64,000 nucleotides of DNA. It comes from Castor canadensis (taxonomy: Eukaryota; Chordata; Mammalia; Rodentia; Castoridae). Positions within the stretch are counted from its first letter, which is position 1. Each line of letters opens with the position of its first letter. A model generated the notes under the pieces. That model was not told where the DNA came from. It ran no database searches and saw only the letters and a list, made by a program, of their open reading frames with translations. Where the stretch lies: positions 151,233,973-151,297,972 of the forward strand of contig NC_133389.1 in the NCBI RefSeq assembly GCF_047511655.1. Reading direction: 5' to 3'. Made by a program: the position numbers and the translations under genes. Positions 1 through 11,884 of this stretch are shown here, piece by piece.

Positions 1-539
1 ATGAATTCTAGATTAATGAGGTTATGATATTTTATTCCATTTAGCTTTTTGGGTTTCAGGTCGATAGTCTCTAAACCTGATACTATCAGTGACCTTGATC
101 TTTCCACTAGCAGCCCTGTACTAATTGCAGGACCTGAAGAAAGTCATTTCTGGAAGTATTTCCTAAGGAGTAATTGTAATTCACAGAGCTAGGGCTGGGA
201 GGGAAGTGGAGTTTCCAGGGTGAATAGAAGAAGTACAACTTCTGCATTTTGTTGAAGTTCTGTTTTCCAAATCCGGCCCTTAAGTATTTCTTCCCCTATT
301 TGTGGGTGAAGACACAGCAGTAAATGATACACAGGACATGCAGTCTGTCTGCCCTGAGCCCATTTCAGTTTAGAATATGCAGACCTCCCTCCAGATCTTC
401 AGAGGTATCTTCCATGGAGAAATGCACTGCAGGCTCCCTAATTTATAAGTTTGAAGTGGTTGCCTTTGTCTTCATTAAAATTAATTCTTTATAACTGAGT
501 AAATACTTACAATTTGTAAGTATCTATTTTTTTTTCCTT

Positions 540-765
540 TACAGTGCTGGGGATTGAATTCAGGGCCTCAAGCACACTAGGCAAGTGCTCTACCACTTGA
601 GCTGCTCCTCTGGCCCTCTCTCACCTGCTTTTCTTTCTTTCTTTTTTTTTTTTTTTTTTTTGAGACAGGGTCTTTCTACTCTTTTTGCTTGGGTTGGCCT
701 TAACTTGAGATTCTCCTATTTCTGCCTCGTGAGTCACTTGGGTCCTTAGCCACTATGCCTGGCTT
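540..765 (-). repeat. Composite SINE (ID-like tRNA part plus B1-like part)
   Basis: Read on the plus strand it begins with the reversed tRNA-derived half (541-617, typical gcaagtgctctaccacttga). A T-rich spacer follows, then the reversed 7SL-type half from gagacagggtct to the closing gccactatgcctggc. The same two-part unit recurs many times in this window. Confidence 0.85.
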
Positions 766-814
766 TGTAAGAAATCTCATTGGATCGTCACAGATACCTT
801 TTGAAAATCATGGT

Positions 815-891
815 TTAGGTATTAATATTAATCACATTTTACAGGTGAATAAACAGAGACTGTAACTTACTCAAAGTCACACTGTCACCAT
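815..891 (+). repeat. MIR fragment
   Basis: The stretch has the MIR core pattern (cattttacaggtgaataaac, then an actcaaagtcacac segment). It is old and diverged. Confidence 0.55.
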
Positions 892-3525
892 CCCTTGATC
901 CTATAAATTAGACTGGACTGTACGTATGTTCTTGCTGGTCCAAGAAGGAAAGTAGAAAATGCCATTTGGCATCCTTGCCCACCCCACATCACCATCTAAT
1001 AGAGGAAAATGTGGCATTAATAGGAAATGTCAGCTGTAGTGACTTCAGGCTGTGTCTGTTGAGTAACTTCATTTTCCAGAAGGATGTTGAAGGGCTACTC
1101 TGTCCTGTTCCAAGGCCCACCTGGATTTAGTGTTCTTCTTGTCCTTATTTGTGGTGTTTGGGACCTGCATGGGTTTTTGGCTTCAACTCTGCCTAGCTTT
1201 TCCCCTCTGTTCTATAATATACTCCCTCCATCACATCACAGATTCTCGTCCCTTTCTTTGCCCCTCTGCTAGTGTAGGTCAGCCTTCTGCTAAGACCTGG
1301 CAAGGGTGAGACCTTTAAGGAGTAGAAGTGGAGGATCTGGGACTTAAATTTGGATCTCTGTGGGGCTGCTTTCTCTTTTTCCCTATACCACGCAGTTGCC
1401 AGCACAGTGCTGCATAGTGAGCCCAGACATAGAAGGGAGCCAGAAGGCATTTCTCTCTCCCATCCCTGCCTGTCAGCCTGGGAGAGAGACCCTGGTGAGC
1501 TTTCCATCAAGGACTTTGAGAAGGAAGGGAATTTATCAGTGAAGAGAGAGGGTTTTGTAGGAAGTAAACCAGTCAGAGAAAACAAGTAAACAAGAGAACT
1601 TTGAATCTTGTGTTTCTCTGTTTGCTTCTGCCCCCCAGAGACAGAAGACTCCATGACAGGGACATGTGAGTCCTGAAAGGAAGTGTTTGAAATGAAGTAG
1701 TTGTCCTAATCCAGGTTCTTTTATTGTCCTGTCCTATGTCCAACCTGGGAGTGGTTCTAGGCACCGAAGCCTTGCTTATACTGTGAGAGATGGCTGGGGT
1801 TAGTGTGGCTAGGCCATTTTTACCATACAGAATTTAGAAGTTATCAGCAACCTACAAATCATGTCCCCCATTTCCTTAATAATGATGCTTATTGATTATA
1901 GGCTAAAAGATATCAGCACCTTGTTTGTGTCTCTTCATTCTCAGAGGATATAATTATTCATTTTTTTCACACTTAATTGTGGGCCAAAGGAGAAATGTGA
2001 TGTAGATACAGTTTTAAGTAGTGATGATTATCATTCTCTTTTACTGACAGGAGAGGTCAAAGAACTTGCCTAATGAATTATTATCTAACAATGTATACAA
2101 ATCACTCCAAAATTGAGTTGCATAAAACAACAATATCAATCTGATTATATCTCTCATAGTTTCTGTGGATCAGGAATTTAGGAACAGCTTAGCTGGGCTG
2201 TTCCAGCTCAGAGTTTCTGATGAGTTTGTGGTCACATGTCTACTGGAGCTAATCAAAGGCTTGGTTGAGATCCGAGGATCCACTTAAGGTGATATATTCA
2301 CTGTCGGGGAAGCTGGTGCTGGTTGTTGGTGATAGGCCTCTGTTCTTCTGCATGTGGTCCTCTCCAAGACCTGCATCAACATTCTCATGATATGGTACCC
2401 AGTTCCCCCAGAGTGAGCCATCCCAAAGCGAAGAGCCAGGTGGAAGCTCTGTCCTTACATAGTATCACTTCTGCCTCAAAAGTCATTAGAAATGACTTAG
2501 CAAATGTGGTCCTCATTCAATGGAAAGGACTCTTTTTGTAGAAGAAGAGTGTTTGAGGATTTGTAAAGATATTTAAAAACCAGCATATCTGGTAGAATAT
2601 AGGGTCACAATTAAACCCAGGTCAGAAAGTTCAGTATACCCTGTGTGAATATGGATAGGTACTACTCATAGGCTGAATGAATTAAATTCCAAATGCTCAA
2701 GCCAACTCTCACTTGTCTGGTGGCTACTCTATCTTTTTGTTTACCCAAAAGCTGTGTTCCTTTTTTTACCTGCTAAGAATCTCGAAAAGAAATTGAGATT
2801 CCTCACTCTTGCTTTTATAGTTTACTAGTGGATAGTCAAGTTTTCTGGGCAAGAAAGTTAAAACTATTCATTGAAACTGTAAATATGATTATTTGTGACC
2901 ATCTGTACTTGTTCCCAGTTAGTCTGGAGCATTGAACTTGTAGTCAGTAGTCATGTGGTGCCGTCCATTGTTTTTCTCCCCTTGATGTCTTTCTGTGATG
3001 TCTAAACTTCTATGGGAGGAGGGTAGCTTTTTCCCAGTGGAAGTTATATTGCTATAATATTACTGTGTTCTTTGGTTTGGAGTGAATGAAGGGGTAGACT
3101 TCTGGAAGACTACACCCTAGGAGAGAAAGAGAGATTGGCCCCTAGCGATGAGATATGGAAATAAATCTAGAGAAGTAGGCTAATGGTGTGACTGGCAATC
3201 CGAATTAGGAGAAATTTTTTGAATCTCTGGGCTTAAGACAGAGTGGTTTTCCATCCAGCTGATGAACTAGGAACTAAAGGCATCCCTTATATAAGGTACA
3301 GAAATATAATGAGTGGCTCAAAAAGACATGAGATTTTTGAATGGGAAAGTGAAAAGAAGTTTGCATTTTCTATCTGAAAAGATATAAATGGATTTAGGAG
3401 GCTGTGTTTATTCCTGTTCTAAGGACAGACTGAGCAGATGAGAAAGAAATGTACTTGATAGGATTTCTAGGACCACAGAAACTTCTAGAAAGGCAACAAA
3501 AAAGCTTTTAAACAAGGAAATGGAA

Positions 3526-3665
3526 ACTAATATTTATTGACCACCAAGAGCTTTATTTGTATTACTTATTCCTCACAGAAGTCTGGTCAGGTGGCAGTCA
3601 TAGCTTCCATATTTCTTAAGATATGTAGCCTAAGGTGGGGATAAAGTCAAGAAGCTAGGCTTGTC
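3526..3665 (+). repeat. MIR fragment
   Basis: It follows the MIR layout: aatatttattgacc, then a cctcacagaag segment, then a gaagctaggcttgtctgac tail. Diverged. Confidence 0.5.
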
Positions 3666-4116
3666 TGACTTAAAGCCTGCCCTTTCCATTACCTTACACT
3701 ACCTGTCAAGGCAAAGTCAATCCAGGATTCCTAAAGAATCTTGGCCAAGGCTTATGCTGGAGGTCAGTTACACTGGGAAGCGGATCATGAGTGAAACTAA
3801 GAAGTCTGGAAATGGTCACAACTTAGATTTAGAGGCCTCTGTGTCAGTCCACAGCAGGGGGAGGGAACTCATGACTTTTGCTGCTATTTCTGCAGCCACT
3901 GAATCTAGGCTTGGATTTGTACTCTGTAAATACTTCTATTCCTGTGTATTTGAGTGTCCTGTTGTTTTAAGAAAGAACCTTTTGAAAATGATTTTGGCTG
4001 AAAAAGAACAGGTTTTATTCTTACTTGGCTTGATTGGACTACAGTGGACTCAGTCTGTGTCTGTGGCCAGATAAGCTGGTGGCAATAGGCAGAGACAGTG
4101 GAGTAACAGATAACAG

Positions 4117-4171
4117 ACCACCATGGGGAACCTGGGACATGAAAGTCAGATATTTCTTGTTGCTTCTTTCC
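4117..4171 (+). repeat. Source copy of a 55-bp intra-gene duplication
   Basis: These 55 bases, from accaccatggggaacctggg onward, recur at 5979-6035 with one AT dinucleotide gained. This copy sits in unique intron sequence just before the 4312 exon, so it is taken as the source. Confidence 0.85.
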
Positions 4172-4311
4172 CTCCTTCCAAGTTCTCAGGTCCCTCAAAA
4201 TAGTATACAAAAATAGGTAAGTAATGGAGACTAGACTATGCCTAGGAGTCCTACCCAGTTTTTCTTGGGCTTATCTCACTGCACTGTTGTTTTCCCTGTT
4301 TTTTTTTCCAG

Positions 4312-4822
4312 ACGTTCTTCAACACACCTTTACTTCCCTGGGCTATGAAGTACATCCTTTCTTATATCTTCATGTGAGTGAGATAGATCGGGTTCTTCAC
4401 CAATTTGCCTGTAAGCCCCAGCACCGAGACTACGACAGCTTTGTATGTGTCCTGGTGAGCCGCGGAGGCTCCCAAAGCGTGTTTGGCGTGGATCAGACTC
4501 AGTCAGGGTTCTCCTTGGATCAGATCAGAAGGATGTTCACTGGGGATGTGTGCCCTTTCCTTATAGGGAAACCAAAGCTCTTTTTTATTCAGAACTATGT
4601 GGTGTCAGAGGGCCATCTGGAAGACAGCAGTCTCTTAGAAGTGGATGGACCAGCGATGCACAATATGGAATCCAGGGTTCAGCAACCTGGGCACTACATG
4701 GTTCACAGAGAAGCTGACATCTTCTGGAGCCTGTGTATAGCAGATGTGTCCTTGCTGGAGCGGTCCTCTAGCTTACCCTCTGTATACCTGAAGAGCCTCT
4801 CCCAGAAGCTGGAACAAGAAAG
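4312..4822 (+). CDS. CFLAR: CFLAR (c-FLIP long form) exon encoding the pseudo-caspase domain
   Basis: This exon encodes most of the caspase-like part of c-FLIP(L), the catalytically dead relative of caspase-8 that is recruited to death-receptor complexes and tunes caspase-8 activation in the cytosol. The 511-base exon starts in phase 1 after a pyrimidine tract and AG, and ends AG|gtgagt. It stays open throughout. Visible landmarks are HRDYDSFVCVLVSRGGSQSV, where caspases have His-Gly and c-FLIP has Arg-Gly, and FFIQNYVVSEG, where the catalytic Cys is replaced by Tyr. SLLEVDGPAM contains the LEVD|G site cut by caspase-8 (Asp376 in human), and HREADIFWSL lies in the linker to the p12-like part. 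All the residues that make c-FLIP inactive but cleavable are kept, so the gene looks functional. The N-terminal death effector domains are outside the window. Confidence 0.97.
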
Positions 4823-5954
4823 GTGAGTCTACTGGGAGGACTATTTGTTTATAGTTCTGGTACCAAGAGGGGGATTATCGCTGTGCTGTGTTTGATGCCC
4901 CTTCACAGAAAAAAAGATTTTTTTCTTCCCTGTTATGGCTTTGATACAGACCCAGTACAATTTATGAACACTTTGTGTTAGTCAATTCGTGGTTCAGATA
5001 TTTTTCTTAAATATGAATAATAAAAAAAAGATATTTTTCTTCAAAATTAAGAAATTACATTGTTTCTAATTATAATAGCAAAAATAGAAAAAAAATAACA
5101 TCTAGATGCTGAAAGCAGAATGTAAGAAGCAGTTACAATACTACTGACTGGAACCAACCTCTAGCAGCCAAATGGTATACTGCCTTCCAGATATTATCTT
5201 TGGGAACCAACACAATCAAATGTGAATACGATGTTTGAGCCCAAATACATCATTACCTACTACTACTTTTTAGCCTGCGTTTAGTTTGCGTGATGGTTGA
5301 TCGCCTTTTAACATGTCAGTAGTCACATTTATACAACATAACATGATTTTAGTATCTTCAGAGTAGGCCATAGGATGGCTGTGGCTTATTCACTTGACCA
5401 GTCTTCAGTCGTCAGATAGCATTTTGCTTTTACATAAAGAACTTACTAAGTGTCTTTGGAGCTCAGAATTTGTGCTTTTCCTTAATCGTTTCCTTGGGGA
5501 GAATTCCCAGAAGTAGAACCACTGTGTCAAAAGACGTGTGTGTTTCAGTCCTTAAATGCATCTACTGGATGGTCTTCCAAGCGAGACACACCAGCTTTCT
5601 ACATGAGTGGCTACATCCCCACATTCTTACTGCCACTGTATGTTCTTTTATTTCCTCATGTTTTGTGAAAGTTTGATAAGTGAAAAATTATATCTGACTG
5701 TTCAGATCTGCAAGTCTTTGTTATATATATATATAAGTTCCCTCATATCTGAGGTTTCACTTTATGGGAGTTTCAGTTACACATAGTCAACCATGGTCTG
5801 AAAATATGAAATGGAAAATTCCAAAAGTAAATAACTCATAACTTTTAAACAACTTTTATTACATTATATTAAATTATATTAGAGTATATTGTTATAATCA
5901 TTCTATTTTTATTATTTGTTGTCAGTCTCTTCCCGGGCTTTGCCTTACGTTTTT

Positions 5955-6207
5955 TAGTTTTTCAGTGCTAAGGATCAAACCACCATGGGGAACCTGGGAC
6001 ATGAAAGTCAGATATATTTCTTGTTGCTTCTTTCCTCATGTATGCTAGGCAAGTGTTCTCCCACCAGCTACGCTCCCAGCCTTTTTTTTTTGGTTTCTTG
6101 AGTCAAGGTCTTGCTATATAGTACAGGTTGGCCTTAAACTGGTAATCCTCCTGCTACAGCCTCCCAAAAAATTGGGAATACAGCTGTGTGCCACCACATC
6201 TGGCCTT
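5955..6207 (-). repeat. Composite SINE, interrupted
   Basis: A reversed tRNA-type half (with the 57-bp insert) is followed by a T-run and a reversed B1-like half ending gccaccacatctggcc. Confidence 0.85.
5979..6035 (+). repeat. Copied intron segment inside a SINE
   Basis: This 57-bp copy of 4117-4171 interrupts the tRNA-derived half of a SINE. The SINE reads up to ggatcaaac and resumes at tcatgtatgctaggcaagtg. The SINE bases normally between those points are missing, so the copy replaced them. Confidence 0.85.
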
Positions 6208-6994
6208 TTTTTCTCCCCAGTGCTGGGAATCAAACCTTTGTGTTTGCTAGGTAACTACTTTATAACTCCATTCATTTATAAATTAAGCTTTATCATAGGT
6301 ATTTTTTTAGGAAAAATATAGCATATGCAGTATAGGATTCAGTGCTATCTGTGGTTTCAGGCATTCGCTGAGGGTCTTGGAGTGTATCCTCTGTGGATAA
6401 GGGGGACTTCCATAAATATTTTTGATGTTTATTGGGAAGAATACTTCTGTAAGATAAACATTGGCATCCTGGTTTTTAGTTAAACTGAATAAAGCTACAA
6501 TGTACTTCAAGAATAAGATTAATTGGCCTTTTTTCAGTTGCCCCCTCCCCTAATTACAATTTAGAGTGTTTCCAAGCCAACTGTTGAATGCATTTTGTTG
6601 TAGTTCTGAGGACAACAGAAGCAAATCTGGTAGCTTTCCCTTCCCAAATCCCCTCAGTGGTAGCTCAGCAGATAGATACTCCATGTGCTCATAGTGTTAC
6701 TATTACTGGTCTTTTACACCCATCCTACCATTTGCATCGGCCACCCAGGTGGGTTACCATGAGGCTGGTGTATTTCCAGAGTAAAACTCAGCTGTCTATA
6801 GAGGAGGTGACAGTAGCCACTGGGCTAAGTGCTGCCAACTGGTTTGAATTATTCACTAAGCAGTTTGTGGAGCATTTAGAAAGGAACAGTTTCAAAGAAC
6901 TGCCACATCTGTTGGCTCATTTTACTCTAATTACAATCTGTCTTCTCTTTGGTATTTGCCTGACATTAAACTTTGGCTTTCTTATTTCCTCCAG

Positions 6995-7127
6995 GAAACG
7001 CCCACTTGTGGATCTTCATGTTGAACTCATCGACAAAGTGTATGATTGGAACAGCAGAGTTTCGGCTAAGGAGAAGTACTGTCTCAGTCTACAGCACACT
7101 CTGAGAAAGACACTCATCCTGTCCTAG
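6995..7127 (+). CDS. CFLAR: CFLAR terminal coding exon
   Basis: This is the last coding exon of the long isoform, encoding the p12-like end of the pseudo-caspase domain. It starts after ttatttcctccag and completes the split codon left by the previous exon (AG|G). It reads KRPLVDLHVELI, then YDWNSRVSAKEKY and QHTLRKTLILS, and stops at TAG (7125-7127). The human protein ends two residues later (LILSYT). The two-residue loss is at the extreme C-terminus and is probably harmless. Intron 4823-6994 carries a SINE with a copied piece of the preceding intron. The phase match and conserved core make the call firm. Confidence 0.96.
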
Positions 7128-7189
7128 ACATGAAAATGCAAAGCCAGTCAAGGCAGAAGTGTGAAACCCTATATAAAAAACAAAGCTAA

Positions 7190-7195
7190 AATAAA
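7190..7195 (+). terminator. CFLAR: Possible CFLAR polyadenylation signal
   Basis: AATAAA lies 63 bases after the CFLAR stop, just before a SINE. Human CFLAR has longer 3' ends, so this may be a minor site or chance. Confidence 0.25.
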
Positions 7196-7199
7196 AAGG

Positions 7200-7625
7200 A
7201 CTAAGTCTTGGCTCACCTGGTAGAGTACTTTCCTAGCAAGCTAGAGGTCTTTAGTTCAATCTCCAGTACTGCCAAAAGGAGGGAGGAAGAGGCAGAGGAG
7301 AGAAAGAGGGTAAGCAGAGGAGTGTACAGCAGAGGGAGAGGACAGGGAGGAAGAAAGTAAGGAGAGGGTAAGAGGTGGAGGGGAGAGCAGAGGGAGGAGA
7401 GGAGAGGAAAGGAAAGGGTGAGGATAGGGAGAAGAGAAGGAGGAGGAGAGGGAAGGAAAGGAGAGGAGGGAAGAGGAGAGAAGATTCTTTAAAAAGAACA
7501 CACTTTGCTAGTGCAAACAAAAACCACTTTGCTTGTGCTGTGGTAGAGCTTCTGTCTAAACAAGTGCAAGGCACAAAGTTCAAACCCCGGAACTACCAAA
7601 AACAACAACAACAAAAAAACCACAC
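7200..7625 (+). repeat. Two tRNA-type SINEs flanking a homopurine tract
   Basis: ID-like units lie at about 7200-7275 (ctggtagagtactttcctagcaag) and about 7525-7625 (tggtagagcttctgtc, A-rich tail with aac repeats). Between them, 7276-7487 is about 210 bases of almost pure purine (gga, gaa and gag mixes), probably grown from the A-rich tail of the first SINE. Confidence 0.8.
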
Positions 7626-7627
7626 AA

Positions 7628-9117
7628 CCCCTTAAAGTTATTTATTATTTATTTATTTTCATATTTTGGAAGCTGGTTTTAACTGGTGCATATGTTTGCA
7701 CACACTTTGCCATGAGACTGAAAGGAGAGGAAGACATAGTTTTGACACACTGTAAGCTTCAAAAGTAATTTTTGTGGGCTGGTGGAGTGGCTCAAGTAGT
7801 AAAAAAAAGCAATTTTGTTCTTGTTGTTTAATGAGTGGACGATTAACATTTAGTATTTGCTGGGTCTCATGTACCAGATCCTGTGTTAGTTATTAGAAAG
7901 GGAAACTAAGAGCTGTGTTTAAAAACAAAAACAAAAGCCATTTTTTATTAGTTTATGGTGGTTGCACAGGGTTTTTGTTGTGACATTTTCATTTATGCAT
8001 ATAATGTACCCCAGTTTGGTACTGAGAACATTCTTAATGACTGGGCAGTTCTGGTAGCCTTCTGCAGGTGACAAGCATTTTCTGTGTATTCTGGTTCTTA
8101 TCATTACCATAATAGTACATTGCTCTTACTTTTGAGGTAGGATCACCACTGCTCTTAAATCATTATATCACAGTTGCTCTTGCTTTTTGGGGTATAGTTT
8201 GCTTCAAAATACTATGTATAGCATCTTTTAAAAAATTAGTGTAAATTAATGGTACAGAGAAGTTTCACTGTGATATTTACATATATGCATATTATGTACT
8301 TTGATCAAAATCAGCCCTTCTAATTATTCTTTCTTATCCCCCCCATCCTTCTGCCCTTTTAAAACAGTTTTAGTGGGTCTAGATTTCATGATATCTTCTT
8401 TGCTTCATCCAAAAAGTTCAAATAAATTCAAAAAGTTCAAATAAATAAGAAGCACAGTATTTATATTGCTTTTTAGTTTTATGTATTTTTTAATATGTTA
8501 CTAAAATAACATAAGTAAAACTTTACAAGTTTAACAAATTAAGTTTTAATATGTAAATATTGGTAATAAATTGAATCAGTTACTTATTCACTCAACTGTA
8601 CAGTAAAATTATTGCTTTTAAGTTGTCTTTATATTCCTGTTCCTTATCAGGTTTACATATCAAATTCTATTAGGTTATTTCATGCCATGATAGTCTATGA
8701 TTCAGGGTTTGATACATGAGACTTACCTGTGCTTTTTAAAAGGTTAGTTCTGTGAGTTCATTATCTAATTGGATGGGAGTTTTTATACTTAAAGTGCTTA
8801 CATATAACACTTATTAAAAAATTAGATTATAAAGTTATTAGATCTATCCAGTGCTTCAAGAGCTATGGGTTTTTGACATTGTAACCTTTACTCATAAGAT
8901 TTCTTTTTATATTTTGTGAGTTTTACCTCAATATTCCTTTTTCCAAGATAAAATTTTTTGTGCATTTGAAAATTTTAGTATGATGTTATAAAAAACATTT
9001 ATATATATAATACTTGTGTAATATATTATTATACTTAAATATAAAATAAAAATGTTAAAAAAGTTCTCATGTCTTTAATATATGTTTTTTTAAACATTGA
9101 ATTATTTACTTTCCAAA
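7628..9117. other. AT-rich intergenic DNA, no gene seen
   Basis: Both strands lack convincing coding or splice signals. About 7919-8110 and 8230-8360 resemble old LINE 3' sequence (cattttcatttatgcatataatgtac; tatttacatatatgcatattatgtac). A short tandem doubling of aaaagttcaaataaa lies near 8410-8445. Confidence 0.5.
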
Positions 9118-9265
9118 AATTCACTCATTCATTTAACAAACATTTACTAAGTGCCTAACTATGTGCCAGGTACTGGAGATAAATCAGAGAACAAACTGTA
9201 CAAGAATCCAGCCAAGTACCTGTCCTCAATGGAGCTCACAATCTTGTGGGGGCTGGAGGATGGGC
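9118..9265 (-). repeat. L2 3'-end fragment
   Basis: It shows the L2 tail in reverse orientation: tcattcatttaacaaac, ctatgtgccaggtactgg, then tcaatggagctcacaatct. Confidence 0.75.
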
Positions 9266-9554
9266 TATAAATGATACCAAAAATGAGTGCATAGAATATT
9301 TGGCGTATTACATTTTGATATGGACCAGTGAGGTGAGTAAAGGAGGTGAGTAAGTGGGAGAAGGGTAAGTTGTACAGATGGTCAGGAAAGGTCTAAGGTA
9401 GTGGCATTTGGAAAAAGGCTTTTCAAAAGTGACTATTATATACCTAGAAGTGACACATTTCTCCATCAAATCTGTCATACCCTTTTAAACAGCTTTGGTG
9501 ATTCTGTAATACATTTCTTCATCACAAATATAATCTATAATGTAGTGATTTTGT

Positions 9555-10380
9555 AGACTTTAAAAAGTCCATGCCTAATACCACTCTTGGGGATATACCC
9601 AAAAGACTGTGACACAGGTTACTCCAGAGGCATCTGCACATCCATGTTTATTGCGGCACTATTCACAATAGCCAAGTTATGGAAACAGCCAAGATGCCCC
9701 AGCACAGACGAATGGATTACGAAAATGTGGTATCTATACACAATGGAATTTTATGCAGCCATGAAGAAGAACGAAATGTTATCATTCGCTGGTAAATGGA
9801 TGGAATTGGAGAACATCATTCTGAGTGAGGTTAGCCTGGCCCAAAAGACCAAAAATCGTATGTTCTCCCTCATATGTGGACATTAGATCAAGGACAAACA
9901 CAACAAGGGGATTGGACTTTGAGCACATGATAAAGCAAGAGCACACAAGGGAGGGGTGAGGATAGGTAAGACACCTAAAAAATTAGCTAGCATTTGTTGC
10001 CCTTAACGCAGAGAAACAAAAGCAGGTATCTTAAAAGCAACTGAGGCCAATAGAAGAAGGGGACCAGGAACTAGAGAAAAGGTGAGATCAAAAAGAATTA
10101 ACCAAGAAGGTAACACCCACGCACAGGAAATTAATGTGAGTCAACTCCCTGTATAGCTATCCTTATCTCAACCAGCAAAAACCCTTGTTCCTTCCTATTA
10201 TTGCTTATACTCTCTCTTCAACAAAATTAGAGATAAGGGCAAAATAGTTTTGGCTGGGTATCATGGGAGTGGGGGGGAGAGGGAGGGAGCAGGGTGGGTG
10301 GTAAGGGAGGGGTAGAAGCAGGGGGGAGAAATGACCCAAGCGTTGTATGCACATATAAATAATAAAACAATAAAAAAAAG
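9555..10380 (+). mobile_element. 5'-truncated L1, 3' end
   Basis: The start encodes the C-terminus of L1 ORF2 (MFIAALFTIAKLWKQP, then IITKMWYLYTMEFYAAMKK-like sequence, ending near 9885). A 3' UTR follows with a G-rich tract (about 10260-10330), the terminal gtatgcacatataaataataaa and an A-tail. Matching 3' ends occur in reverse at 36.7, 45.9 and 62.3 kb, so this is one relatively young family in the genome. Confidence 0.92.
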
Positions 10381-10543
10381 TCCACGCCTAGAGGTGTGGT
10401 CCATCACTACTACAAGTCTCAATGCTCTCCCCCTTCACAACTGCTCCCAGATATAAATAAATCTCTTCATTTTGTGCATCCATTATTAATCTTTATATTT
10501 TATGTCATTCATTGCAAGAATGATGAACTTTGCAAAGAGAGTA

Positions 10544-10625
10544 TCAGGAGTGTGGCTGTAGTGATAGAGAGCCTACCTAGCAAGCAGGAGGCTTGAGTTC
10601 AAATCCCAGTACTTCCAAAAAAAAG
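10544..10625 (+). repeat. ID-like SINE
   Basis: tRNA-type body ending cttgagttcaaatcccagta, with an A-rich tail. Confidence 0.8.
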
Positions 10626-11009
10626 AACATCACTAACTGTTTCTGCAGGGGTCAGGTTTATACACTGATTCAGTGTAATCACTCTAATCCTTGATTCTCA
10701 AGTACTGGGGACAGAGCCCCTTACCTTAAGATCCATAATGAGCATGTGACATGCAGAAAAATGGCACCAGTCTCTATTCACACTGCACTTTCTAGCTCAG
10801 GGTTACTTAAGTTGTTTACGGGCTTCATATACTCCCTTGGCCAAAAGGAATTTTGATAGATGTTACCAATAAGGCATTGCCTACTTAGTCATGTTTTTAA
10901 TATATGTAAATACAACTAATGTGTTTGTTTTGAACATAAATGACATAATATTATAATTCTGCTTTCTCTTTATTTTTATCCATGTGGTCATGTCTATATG
11001 TCTTGTTTG

Positions 11010-11113
11010 TTTGAGATAGGGTCTCACTATGTAGCCCAGGCTGACCTTGAACATGCAATCTTCCTGCTTCAGCCTCCTGAGTGGTGTACAGGCATATACC
11101 GCCACACCCAGCT
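11010..11113 (-). repeat. B1-like SINE
   Basis: The reversed 7SL-derived monomer reads gagatagggtctcactatgt, then agcctcctgagtgg, then gccacacccagctc. Confidence 0.85.
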
Positions 11114-11639
11114 CTATATATCTTTATCTGACATTAAAGTCATTCATATTTTTTTCAATTTAAACAGTGGTATAGAAGTCATCATTTCCTCTTTATTTGG
11201 TAGGTTCTTCTGGCCTCATGTCTAGAGTTCTTAATCCTTTTTGTAGCCCCTTTACTAGGTTAGGTTGGTTTCTTCCAAGACAGGGTATTATTTCGACTAT
11301 CTTGCATCTTTAGTCTCTCTCTGTTTGAACTTTTAATGTAGAAACATTTTTGCCTCCCCATCAAATAAATTTCCTCTCTTTCAGGCAACTATACTATGGA
11401 ACCTTCAGACTAGTCTCTACTCTTTCCACTTTCTCCTTTCCCATTAACTTCAAAATTCCCTGCCATCTGCATTTCACCTTAACCATTCTACCGTCTTCAA
11501 GATACAAGAGTGATGCTGACCTTAGTTACCAAACCAGTGGTCCTTGGGTTCTATGGGGTCATCATCCCCTTCCTCCTTCCCTGGGTGTCTACTACAGAAG
11601 CTTTACCAATGACTTTCTAGGTGTCTTTTTGTCTTTTAA

Positions 11640-11880
11640 ACACATGCTGATGATCCCACTTACATGAGGAACCTAAAGTAGTTAGGTTAATAGAGACAGA
11701 AAATAGAATGGTAGGGGGTGGGGGGAAGAGATGGTGAAATTCTTTAATGAGTTTCAATACGATGAAAAGAATTCTGGAGTTGGTTAAGCAACAATAGGAA
11801 TGTACCTAACACATCTGAACTTTACACTAAAAATGGCTAAGATGGTAAATTTTATGTTACGTGTATTTTTATTAACATAA
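11640..11880 (+). mobile_element. Old L1 3'-UTR fragment
   Basis: The tail carries the L1M-type signature tgaactttacactaaaaatg followed by taagatggtaaattttatgt. Confidence 0.65.
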
Positions 11881-11884
11881 ACAA

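Larger units (their letters stand above)
1..4311 (+). other. CFLAR: CFLAR intron (5' part of window)
   Basis: This is intronic DNA upstream of the CFLAR caspase-like exon. No other CFLAR exon is visible: the preceding exon, which should encode the start of the p20-like domain, must lie before base 1. Recognisable contents are a composite SINE at 540-765 and MIR-like stretches near 815-891 and 3526-3665. The rest is unique sequence without a convincing coding signal. The intron ends in a good polypyrimidine tract and AG at 4310-4311. Confidence 0.8.
4823..6994 (+). other. CFLAR: CFLAR last intron
   Basis: The intron has a consensus donor gtgagt and an acceptor ttcctccag. It is AT-rich, holds a composite SINE (5955-6207) and a second short tRNA-type SINE piece just after it (about 6208-6255). 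An open stretch just before the last exon (6588-6994) is continuous with it in one frame, but shows no family resemblance before the splice site. Confidence 0.85.

Noticed and set aside
3661-4074. 137-codon open frame upstream of the CFLAR exon
   Set aside because: No similarity to c-FLIP or any domain, part of it is MIR sequence, and the frame does not lead into the exon's acceptor.
7206-7270. Possible tRNA genes (ctggtagagta...ttcaatctcc patterns here and in many other places)
   Set aside because: All are tRNA-derived SINE bodies with A-rich tails and decayed A and B boxes; none folds convincingly as a tRNA gene by eye.
7251-7583. Serine/leucine/proline-rich minus-strand frames
   Set aside because: They are the reverse translation of a purine-rich low-complexity tract.
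9587-9886. 99-codon open frame that looks like a small gene
   Set aside because: It is the C-terminus of L1 ORF2 followed directly by L1 3' UTR and A-tail.
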